Source of the DNA: Agelas oroides
Taxonomy: Eukaryota > Porifera > Demospongiae > Agelasida > Agelasidae
Length of the DNA: 64,000 bases
NCBI GenBank assembly: GCA_949130485.1
Contig: OX422186.1
Location: forward strand, 69,501 to 133,500
Reading direction: 5' to 3'
Part shown: in pieces, positions 24,511 to 33,778 of the stretch
Position numbering within the stretch: position 1 is the stretch's first letter
How the letters are laid out: every line of letters starts with the position of its first letter
Notes under the pieces: model-generated
Told to the model about the DNA's origin: nothing
What the model saw: only the letters and a program-made list of their open reading frames with translations
Databases searched by the model: none
Made by a program: the position numbers and the translations under genes

Positions 24511-24960
24511 ACCACCATATACTACCTCCGAGCCGACAAGACTGTCGTTAGTACCACTTGTTTTACTTTTCTACCTCCGTCCAATCGTCTAGTAACAAGG
24601 AACTGAAAATGAATGCACAAGTCAATACTTCTGCGCACAATGAACTAACTACTGGTTAAAAAATTAGTTTGTTAATCAATTATTATTGTAACAAAAATTC
24701 AAATTAATTTTATTTTGTTATCTTTTCCCTGCATTCCTGTGGCTGGTATGTTGATTGTACGAGGTGCAAACCCTCAGTTCACCACAAGATATTTGAGACT
24801 GTCTGTCATATTTTGTAAACAATTGAACTTGGAATGCAAGTTATGTCAGTTTTACAGTTATCATGTACCACAGGATGTCGAGAGGGAGTGCATTGTGGGT
24901 GATGGTGGAGGGGGGAGTGGAGAAATAACCCACAGCACCCACGGGGAACTAGTAATATTA

Positions 24961-25810
24961 ATGGTGGTGCTAGTATCATATCTGTGCTCAATCTTGGGTT
25001 CTGTTTTTTTTGCCACGTAACTTAATTGTAGGAGCCCCCCCCTCTCCATTTCAGTCTTCTGTGTACTTGTTGTGACCACATTCTATTCTGTGCCCACAAT
25101 ATGCAAACAAGAATGTCCTGTAGGAGACTCATTAAACTTGGGGAACGTCCTGTAGGAACACTGTCTAGACCATGAAAGTTGGGGAACCTCCCCCTGGGTG
25201 CTGTGGATTAACATTTCTGTCTCCCCCTCTCCCAAACACACACACACTAATGTAGAGTACACCCTCTCCTTCACCTGTCACTGGCACTGGCCCTCCCACT
25301 GGCCCTCCCATTGGCCCTCCCAACGGCCCACTCACCACCTCTCCCACCCCCTCCCCCACCACCCCTCCCACCACCCCTCCCACCACCCCTCCCACTACCC
25401 CTAGTGGCCTTCCTATGGCAGCCATAATTGGTATAGCAGCCGGAGGCGGGGTCGTTGCCCTGATTGTCCTGGTCCTCCTCCTAGTCTGCTGCTGTTGGTG
25501 TTGCTACAGATCTTCCCAGAAAGTCAGCTATGATGTAAACTACAGCCATCAGAACCCAGCCAATCCCACCGGCCTCGTTGTCCGTAGATACGACCAACAC
25601 CTGGTCCACCCAACATTTGACCAGCAGAACACCGGGGGTGGATCACTGCGTGGTAGTCGTGGTAGTAGGCGAAGTCGAAGCAGTATTCGCAGTTCAATAT
25701 CAAGTATTGCATCGAGGTTGAGTCTACGACGAGGGGGAAAGGGCGGAGGGAAGGAGAAGGACAAGGACGAACTCTTGCGGCAGGATCCCATGATGGTTTC
25801 CGCTGTGTGA
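24961..25810 (+). CDS. Mucin-like membrane protein (family member D)
   Basis: Preferred model: exon 24961-25016 and exon 25258-25810 (donor GTAACT, acceptor TGTAGAG), 202 aa in frame. Exon 1 gives a signal-peptide-like start (MVVLVSYLCSILGSVFFA). Exon 2 encodes a Thr/Pro-rich stalk (TGPPTGPP, then TTPP repeats), a transmembrane helix (about residues 72-98) ending in CCCWCCYR, and a tail with VVRRYD, GGSLRGSRGSRRSRSSI and SSIASRLSLRR. Alternative: with the acceptor at 25255, exon 2 is phase 0 and could splice to the 20890-21342 exon, making the two tails alternative last exons of one gene. The sequence alone cannot decide this. The family is unrecognised. Confidence 0.58.
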
Positions 25811-26580
25811 TGATTGATATCTGCAATCTGATTGGTTAATGTTGATGATGTATGGATGATTCTATTGTGAGTGAATGCATCACTTAGGTCTCAAGCCACA
25901 ATTCACAGTTCAGTTAGTACCGCACAGCATAGAACACATCTCTAATTTTTAGCTCAAATTTTTACAACATTGTGTTCGTTGTTTTTAGACTGAAGCCTGC
26001 TACAAGTGTAACTTTGTTTTTATTTACATGACATGTATTGTCCTACAACGAACTAACACTTTCATGCGTTTATGGCCATAATCGTACTATCATGGCAAAC
26101 ACAAAGCCTAGTTGGCAAAATGGCACAAGATGGTGTGAATGTGTTGTGGTGTCGTTCCCATCTTGTTTGCCTTCCTACATTCGGAAAACTTTTTGTGACT
26201 TTATATAGAGAACTACTACTACAAGCAAATAGCAGCCTGCAAATGGTGTCTGCTTAACCTAACACCTAACCACATTTACTGCAGCATAAGTAGGTGGGCA
26301 AAAGCAATAACTTCATTTAAACAGGGGTGGGCTTATTTTCGAGGGTGAATTTCAGAGATTATAGTTGTATGCATGTGGAACCTCCTGATCAGGCAGGGCA
26401 TACGACACAGGAAGGGGAAGGAGTGCTACAACTTATAAAAGCTCTCACTTTCAACCAGCTCTAACAGACTGAGCACACTAGTGAGCAGGTGGCTAATTTA
26501 TGACCACCATTCTTAAAATGTGTAATTTCAGTGAACAGAGCATGTACAAATGTTCCATATTCCAATCATTGCCCACTCTG

Positions 26581-29370
26581 CTACTTGGCTGTCTTTGCTG
26601 CTTCGTCCTCCTTTGCATACTGTTTGAGCAGCTCCTCCTTCTTCTGTCGCTGCCGCTCCTCACGACGAAGACGACTCTGTTTAACACGGTTCCTCCTGGC
26701 CTCTGCCTGGTCGCTATAGCAACACAGAAATCAGAGAGAAGGAATTAGAAGCTAGTCTCAAAATATAATTTTTATGAACAGTACTTGCTAGGATGACTTA
26801 CGCAAGTTGTTTTGCCCGGAGGTTCTCTGCCTTCTTCTTGTGAATGTGCTCCATCAGCACACGCTTGTTCTTGAACACATTGCCCTTTACTTGCAGGTAT
26901 AAGCGGTGGTATCTGGGAGGAGGGAGGGAGGGAGGGAGGGAGAGGGGAAGTGATTATACACATATTACGCTGAAATGCATAACTTATTTGTGTGCCAAAC
27001 ACCTAATGATGTCCAAGGGACATGACAGTGTGCTGCAAGTGATTGCTGACTTTGTGAGAGACCACCTCCCCGAGTCTTTCGAGATGAGTGCTGACCTCCC
27101 TGACCTCCCCTACAACTTTCCTCTCATGATCACCCCTACTGACCTGCGACCAGACATTGTACTATGGAGCCAGACTCTGCAATCAGCCACCCTGGTAGAA
27201 CTGACTGTCTGCTACGAGACCAACTACGTTCAGGCACAAACTCGCAAATTGGATAAATACCAGGACCTGGTTGATGCAGGGGAGGCCAATGGGTTCACCA
27301 TGGAAGTTATCACACTTGAAGTTGGAAGCCGGGGCTTTCTGAACCTCCAGGGATTTAAAGCTCTTTTTCAAACACTAACAAGATGTCCCCGGAAAAACAC
27401 GTGGAACTTCTTAAAGACCATCTGCAGAATAACTATACTCCAATCACAAAGAATCTGGACTACGAGGAACATTATAACTTAGTTCATATACCTCCACTAT
27501 GTATTTAGTTATCAGTTATACAATCTTAGTTGCCCCTAGGTCCAGAGCATAATCCTGTGCCATGTAATAGCTCAACATGTATTGACAGGTCTGGCAAACC
27601 TAGGCCTCCTGCTGTTTTGTACTCTCGTACATGCAATAAAAGGAGATGTTTTCAAAAAAAAGGGAGGGAGGGAGGTCGGAGGGAGGGAGGGAGGTCGGAG
27701 GGAGGGAGGGAGGGAGGTCGGAGGGAGGGAGGGAGGTCGGAGGGAGGTCGGGAGGAAGGGTCGGAGGGAGGTCGGAGGGAGGGAGGGAGGTCGGAGGGAG
27801 GTCGGAGGGAGGGAGGGAGGGAGGGAGGGAGGAAGGGTCGGAGGGAGGGAGGAAGGGTCGGAGGGAGGGAGGGAGGAAAGGTCGGAGGAAAGAAGAGGAA
27901 GAAGTGAAGTCTAGAATCTAGACTCAGGTAGTGAATATTTTCAGTGCAAAGATGTACATGTACATGTACCATGGGTAGCAAAACAATATAAACACAGGGG
28001 TTTAGGGGAGGAGAGGTAGGGGATTTCAGTTTGTATATAGGATCCACTATCACATGCTCAACTCACAGATGGCTGTCAATCTTCTTGGATTCGCGATACT
28101 TGCGGAGCAGTCTTCTCAATGTCCTCATCCTCCTCATCCAGATTATCTTCTCAGGGAGTCGGGCATTTGCTGTACCCTTCCGTTTACCATAGCCTGGAGG
28201 AGAGGAGGGGGGTGTGGCAGGGAAGGAAGAGGGAGGAAAGAGAAATGGAGGGCGAGGGAAAGGGAAGGAGAAACAGAGGAAAAGGGAACAAAGGAGAGAG
28301 AGGGAGAGGAGGGGTGGTGGAGAAAATACAAATGGTATACAGTCACACAGTAAAACACTCAATATGTCAATGGCCATCTTAAACTACACAAGCGTCACAA
28401 TAACTAGCCCCTCCCCCTTTTTCCCCTCAGAAGCACAAGCACTTATGGTCAGCGGTTTCCAACATTTCACTTGCATTGTAAGGACCACTAATGCTAGTAC
28501 ACACATACACTCCTCACTCACCTGAGTGTCTTCCTTTTCTCTTAGCCTCCAGCGCTCGCCTCACTCGAGATCGTGAGTGGATTGTCGTGGGTTTCTTGAT
28601 AATAAGACCATCTTTGACAAGCTTACGAATGTTCTGACGAGAGTTGGCGTTAGCGATCTCTGTCGCCTCATTTGGGTCCAGCCAGATCTTGCGCTTACCA
28701 CACTTGAGTACTGAGGCAGCCAACCGTTTCTGCAGCCTCAGAGTACTGGTAACGTGAGTGTGTGTGTGGGTGTGGGTGTGGGTGTGTGTGGGTGTGGGGA
28801 GGGGGAGGGATTGAAATGCCTCAGTTAATGGCATATAGACCCCTTTCTAAGCCATCATAATACATTGTAATGGAGTTCAAGAACAATGATTGCAGTGAGC
28901 ATGTAAAAGTCGGTGAAAGTTCAACGCCCTCCGACTTTCATGTAGCACTACATGGTCGTATGACCGCATCCTTCCAAAGTCACTGTACTCCACGTTGCCT
29001 CATACTAACAAACCAGTACTGACCTCTACTAGTACTTGACTTCTAATACCAGTCAGAAAGGATGAATGATGCATACTCTAATTAAAGCACTCCATGTCAT
29101 TGACTTGTACACAAGTTGCAAGCTATCCTTCTCGATACCCATGCCATGTAATTACTCCCATCTATCAGCCACTACTGACTATCTTAATGTGATCTCTCTT
29201 CGTAGAATAACGCACATACTGGACCACCCAGTCAGTACCACGTCAGGCACGTGGTCAAACACTAGAGTCATTCGTGTATTTCTACCTCTACATATCAAAT
29301 CTGTGTAACCGTGAGTAAATAGCACATTAGTGGAGTGGGAATGAAAACACAACAGCATATCATACCTCAT
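26581..29370 (-). CDS. RPL19: 60S ribosomal protein L19 (eL19)
   Basis: Five exons on the minus strand: 29370-29366, 28745-28522, 28193-28067, 26912-26802, 26713-26581; 199 aa (human 196). It is a large-subunit ribosomal protein. Diagnostic stretches: [94 protein letters not shown] and a basic helical C terminus [12 protein letters not shown] to TAK. The first coding exon is only ATGAG, the same tiny first exon as in vertebrate RPL19, which supports the model. A pyrimidine run CCTTTC on the coding strand about 55 bp upstream of the ATG (29421-29430) fits a TOP-type start site. Intron 3 carries a retrotransposon-like ORF and intron 1 a small hairpin. Confidence 0.96.
26929..27485 (+). pseudogene. 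Retrotransposon-like ORF fragment in RPL19 intron 3
   Basis: An ORF antisense to RPL19 encodes, from about 27004, a segment with [40 protein letters not shown] and [11 protein letters not shown] recall this combination from C-terminal parts of pol-like proteins of non-LTR elements in cnidarians and sponges. The D...ELT spacing also looks like a PD-(D/E)XK nuclease core, which is inference. The ORF ends at 27480-27482. No reverse transcriptase is present, so it is a fragment. The first 77 bp (about 26939-27017) recur almost identically at 44764-44840. Confidence 0.6.
27656..27900 (+). repeat. (GGGA)n with GGTCGGA interruptions
   Basis: A long purine tract of GGGAGGGAGGTCGGAGGGAG type in RPL19 intron 3. 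On the coding strand this is a pyrimidine tract. Confidence 0.85.
28898..28944 (-). other. Small hairpin in RPL19 intron 1
   Basis: CATGTAAAAGTCGG (28900-28913) pairs with CCGACTTTCATG (28931-28942) with a two-base bulge and a 17-base loop. A second short stem GGTCGTATGACC follows. Ribosomal-protein introns often host small RNAs, but I see no box C/D pair and no clear H/ACA tail, so this is only a candidate. Confidence 0.2.
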
Positions 29371-29516
29371 TGCGAGTGTAGAACCTACAGAATGCTACGA
29401 CCTTGTACAACAGGCAACGTGAAAGGACCAAATTTCTGCGCATGCGCAGTATGTATTCGCAGCAACGATCGTGACTCTCCGGTCCAGTTCAGCAGCTCTA
29501 CACACTAACAGCCACC
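29371..29516. promoter_or_regulatory. Bidirectional RPL19/MAEL promoter with NRF-1-type site
   Basis: Only about 146 bp separate the start codons of RPL19 (minus) and MAEL (plus). The palindrome TGCGCATGCGCA at 29437-29448 matches the NRF-1 consensus (YGCGCAYGCGCR). No TATA box is evident. Confidence 0.65.
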
Positions 29517-32500
29517 ATGAGCAAGAAGAAGCAACAGCGTAATGGCTTTTACTACTACATGCTGGATATGCAGCAAGACCTCCGCGAGCGAGGTCGCTTC
29601 GTCCCTATGCGCGACATGCCTCTGCTGGCCGGTCCCTCGTGGTCGAAACTCGCAGACGGACAGAAACAAGCGTACAACCAGCGTGCAAAACACGAGAAGC
29701 GAGCCGGGCTAGTTCAAGGCGGGTCTTCCCTGCCGCCCGCCGTGGCCAGCATGCCGCTTCCCGCTAGTAGAGAGGGCCGTATGGATTGTACTGGCGTCCT
29801 TCTGTCGGTGAGTGTCGTGTGTGTGTTCGACCACTGTGTTCCATGAGCAGTGGTGTCAGATCTAGCATCATATACCGTCTTATTAGGACAGTGTTAGGCC
29901 TACTTTCATCTTGCTTAGGTGATAATTAACCAAAGGGGAACACAATCTCTGTTTAGTAAGGTGGGTAGTCACTTGCAACCTCGATCAAAATGTTTGATCT
30001 GCAAAATGTGTGCTTAATCACTTGATCGTTCCCTTCTGAGGGTCTTGAGCGCTTGATTTTCAGGGTCAAAGATCAAATTGCAGCTATGAATTCTTGATCT
30101 GTTGATTTTAGCAGTTCGGAGATCACCTTGATCCCTTGATCGGCCCCCAAAAAGGGCTTTGATTGCTTGATTTAATTTTGATCCCAGTCGCAAACGCATC
30201 TACATGGGACATATAAGTGACTACCCCTTGTATCCTTTAATTTTGACTCCTCCTGCACAATCTTAAGTTGGTAACAACCCACTTTCAACATCCTCCCTCC
30301 CTCCCTTCTCCCCCCTCCCTTCTCCTCCCTCCCTTCTCCTCCCTCCCTTCTCCCCCCCTCCCTTCTCCCCCCCTCCCTTCTCCCCCCCTCCCTTCTCCCC
30401 CCCTCCCTTCTCCCCCCCTCCCTTCTCTCCCCCTCCCTTCTCCCCCCCTCCCTTCCCCCCTCCCTTTCCCCCCCCAACCACACACACACACTTCACAGGA
30501 ACGTCATGATCTAGCTGCAGAAATGGAAGAACGCAGACGCCATGAAAGTGAGCTCTTACGAGCTTCCTTCCCACCAGGCAAGGCAGTATCCTTGACAAAA
30601 TTCTACCTGGTGGACATCCAGTCACTCTGTGAGATACCAGACAAGAAGGCAGAGCGGTTTTTGCCATGTGAGCTGGCAGCCATTGAGTTCTCCCTCCACT
30701 CAGGGGTCCACAAGTCCCTGCACAAGTTCATCCATCCAGGTATACAATACTGTGTACATGTGAAATTGTGTGTGATGTTATAAGCATAAGTTCAATCAAG
30801 AGCGCATGAGAACGGGTGGCTCGAGTAAGAGTGTGTAACTCCAATAGAAGCCCATAGCCCGGTCAAAATAGAACACCCGGTCACATGCTTAGCAACAATG
30901 GCTTACATGTATGTCTACATGCAGCTGCGTATTATGTGTTACTATTTTAGAGTTACACATTCTTACTCAAGCCGCCTGTTCTTGTGCGCTCTTGGTTCAA
31001 CCCAAAGCTCCTGGCCAGTGCTCTGAGCTAGATTGTGTGGGCTGGTGGTTGTCTAGTAGCTCAAGCACAGGAGCCCTGGGTTTGATTCATGATAACTGCG
31101 GCTTTTCACTTTGCTCTATATGCACACACACACACACACACTCTCTCTCTCTCACAAGGTAAGATTCCCATGGGGTATCGCTTCCTGGCCAAGAACAGCA
31201 GTGAACAGTCCCACGAGATTCCCATCGAAGGATTTGAGCTGGCAGAGAAAGACTACCGTCTGGTGTTGAGTGAGCTCGAAAGATTTCTCTGTCCTGACGG
31301 AATCCAACTACCCCCAGTGTTTGCAAAGGTACTGAACTTAAGTGAGAGGTGGAGGTGGGAGGGAACATTTTATATGTATAGGGAGTATTGTATACATATT
31401 GTATTTTTGTTTCCTGACGTACACCGTCATATATTCTGTGTACCATGTGGTGCGCTACCTCTTTACGCACGCCTTTTTTATCACACAACATGTATCTTGG
31501 CTAGCCTCATTCCTAGGCCTTCCCCGCCTCCAGTTTTTGATCGCTTGCATTTTATTGCATACTGCAAGCAATCAAAAACTGGAGGCGGGGAAGGCCTGGG
31601 AACGAGGCTATACCTTGGCTAGGTAGAGGGGAGGGCTTGAGGGAGTACACCAAATTCATAACTTCAGTCCTAATGTGCTGTTATGGTATATCCTGTGTAC
31701 AGTTAGTGAGGGGTACTACAAACTTGCAGCTGATTGTATGCGTATAGGAGAGATACATATAGGTTTTCTTGTGCACACACACACACACACACACAGCGTG
31801 ACAATGCAGAGCGTGTGGAGTGGTGTCTGCAGTGGCTAGCCGACAAGGCTGGGGTGGAGAATCTGCTGCACAGGGTGTACGAGGTTGAGGCCCTCCTGTG
31901 TGAGCTATCTGCCCACCTGGATGGTAGAGCCCCCACACTGTACCAGGCCCAAGATCTGCTGAAGACCTCGGCGTATGACCACGAGAGAGGAACAAGGTGA
32001 GGAGGGAGGGGCTAAGGGGATATAGGTTGCTTAGGAAGGAAGAAAAGGTAATTCAACGGAAATGTTAGAAACTGATGTTATATTCTCCCTCCCTCCTCCC
32101 TCCCTCCATCCCTCCCTCTATCCATCCCTCCCTCCCTCCCTCCCTCCCTTCCTCCCTCCCAGGTGTGGCTGGCACGAAGAACGTGAGAACAAACACTGTT
32201 CCCTCGGCACCATCAACATCTACTCTTTTGTCCTCTCAGAGTCTCTCTGTCCAAAGTATGGCATCTCTCTCACCAAGAACCATCTCCCTGAGACCCCCTC
32301 AGACCCACCATGTAATGTCGTCAACCCCCGGACTGCCACTCCCTCCCTCCCCCCATCCTCCCATACTATCACCCCCTCACCAGCTTTCTCTACAGGTTAG
32401 ACAGCAACAATACTCTTCTTTAGACTGTAATAAATGCACCTTACTAGTTACCCTGTTCATTATACACTCCTCATATGTCAGATAGAAATCAAGCATTATT

Positions 32501-32773
32501 CTGTCGTGTGCTTGTTCACATTGCCACATATTGCACATCTTCTGTGGGGAAAGTTTGTCATCGTCTAAGGACACACTCACTCCCACATGCCACACACACC
32601 ATTACACACACACTCCTGTAGGTTCTCTGAGTAGTATTGGCTCACTTCCTGATCAATTTGGCCAACTTTCAGTGGGTGGTGGGCGTGGCAGGGGGCGGGG
32701 CTTTGCCTATGGTGCTGTGAGACAACCCAAGACTGTTGGGGGGCTGCAACAGAGCGCAGTGAGCAGACAGTAG
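29517..32773 (+). CDS. MAEL: Maelstrom, piRNA pathway protein
   Basis: Six exons: 29517-29807, 30499-30739, 31159-31328, 31797-31996, 32163-32395, 32622-32773; 428 aa (human 434). Known role: Maelstrom acts in nuage and nucleus in piRNA-guided transposon silencing. Seen: an N-terminal HMG-box (SKKKQQRNGFYYYMLDMQQD, GPSWSKLADGQKQAYNQRAK), then the Maelstrom RNase-H-like domain (AERFLPCELAAIEFSLHSGV, GYRFLAKNSS, SHEIPIEGFELAEKDYRLVL, RFLCPDG, RVEWCLQWLAD). The WHEERENKHC segment supplies the His and Cys expected of the family's conserved Glu-Cys-His-Cys set. The C terminus has a GRGRGRG stretch, as many piRNA factors do. Introns contain a MITE (29958), a C-rich tract (30296-30480) and a foldback element (31502). 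Confidence 0.95.
29958..30229. mobile_element. MITE in MAEL intron 1
   Basis: Inverted ends AAGGTGGGTAGTCACTT (29958) and AAGTGACTACCCCTT (to about 30229) enclose about 270 bp with many TTGATC/GATCAA motifs. No coding capacity and no clear target duplication. Confidence 0.65.
30296..30480 (+). repeat. C-rich tract (CTCCCTTCTCCCCCC)n before MAEL exon 2
   Basis: Tandem CCCTTCTCCCCCCCT units upstream of the acceptor at 30498. Confidence 0.85.
31502..31610. mobile_element. Foldback element in MAEL intron 3, 9-bp TSD
   Basis: A near-perfect hairpin: TAGCCTCATTCCTAGGCC ... CTCCAGTTTTTGATCGCTTG, a short loop, then the inverse ending GGCCTGGGAACGAGGCTA. The flanks TATCTTGGC (31493-31501) and TACCTTGGC (31611-31619) form a 9-bp target duplication with one mismatch. 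Confidence 0.8.
32085..32162 (+). repeat. (CCCT)n tract before MAEL exon 5
   Basis: CCTCCCTCCATCC-type units end directly at the acceptor CCCAG (32158-32162). Confidence 0.8.
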
Positions 32774-32994
32774 GAGGAGGAGGAGGAGGAGAAGGAGGAG
32801 AGGGGGGGAGGTTGAATGGGCACTGTTTTGTTTTGTGCTTCAGTACGTTTTCTATCAGCTATCAACATTTTCTTCAACTGCCACTCAGACAGTCACATCA
32901 CTGTATATATTTTCTTTATATTCTGCCACTGCATGTGTGATTCTTGACATTTGATTTATCAACATGTTTCCATCAATGGTTATGACTGTCTCCT

Positions 32995-33042
32995 TAGTCT
33001 CGGAACCAGACCCTCTGCATGTGAGGGTCTGGTTCCGAGACT
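32995..33042. mobile_element. 48-bp perfect foldback with 10-bp TSD
   Basis: TAGTCTCGGAACCAGACCCT pairs with AGGGTCTGGTTCCGAGACT around a tiny loop (CTGCATGTG region). The direct flanks ACTGTCTCCT (32985-32994) and ACTGTCTCCT (33043-33052) are identical, the hallmark of insertion. Confidence 0.8.
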
Positions 33043-33363
33043 ACTGTCTCCTATACTAGTATTGTCAACTTGGTATCTACTGGGAACACGACTGCTCTCA
33101 TGCGGTATAATATTGTCATAGAAGGCAGTATACAGTGAACTGTACACCTTGGCCTTGTTCCGTCTGGGGAATGTAACTCAATTTGTTTGATGTTATCCCT
33201 AGCCACCTACAGTCACACCCATTATCACCTCCACCATTCCACCCATTTCACTTCAAGTTCCAAGATTTGGTTGCTAAACAACATCTAACAAGCATTGCTC
33301 CAATACACTCAATGATACATTACCTCCTGTAGGCTGTAAGTATTGCTATAATACATTCAATCC

Positions 33364-33440
33364 TAGCCTCGTACCCAGGCCACGTGGTCAGAGGGAAAAG
33401 TGCTTTTCCTTCCGACCACGTGGCCTGGGTACGAGGCTAG
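33364..33440. mobile_element. Foldback element, 8-bp TSD
   Basis: TAGCCTCGTACCCAGGCCAC (33364) and its reverse complement GTGGCCTGGGTACGAGGCTA (to 33439) form a long stem with an inner GGTCAGAGGGAAAAG / CTTTTCCTTCCGACC pairing. TTCAATCC flanks both sides (33356-33363; 33441-33448). Confidence 0.8.
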
Positions 33441-33778
33441 TTCAATCCCAGCTGTCTGTGAACAGTGTCCATTCAACCTCCTCCTACTGTTGAATACTGT
33501 TTTGTTTTGTGCTTCAGTTGCCACTCAGTCACTTGTTTTATTTTTGTGATTCTTGACAATGTCAACAACTTGTCTCCATGCATCTACAGTTTAGTAACCT
33601 TTGCTTGGTAATTGGTATTAAATGGTAGCTACTTGCATTACTTCATATTACATCACAAATTCACAAATACAGTAATCACAAAAACATCAGAAACAGGTAG
33701 AGTTCACACAAACACTACATGTACAGTTATCATGGGTATTTTTTGTGGGTGTGTACTCAGAAATAAATCTCACTCATA

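Larger units (their letters stand above)
32774..33778. other. MAEL 3' flank and convergent NLR 3' flank
   Basis: No coding sequence. It contains a purine (GGA)n stretch at 32774-32813, two short palindromic elements (32995 and 33364) and two related copies of a segment with ACTGTTTTGTTTTGTGCTTC (about 32821 and 33494). A TTTATT at about 33537 could be the poly(A) signal of the minus-strand NLR. Confidence 0.5.
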
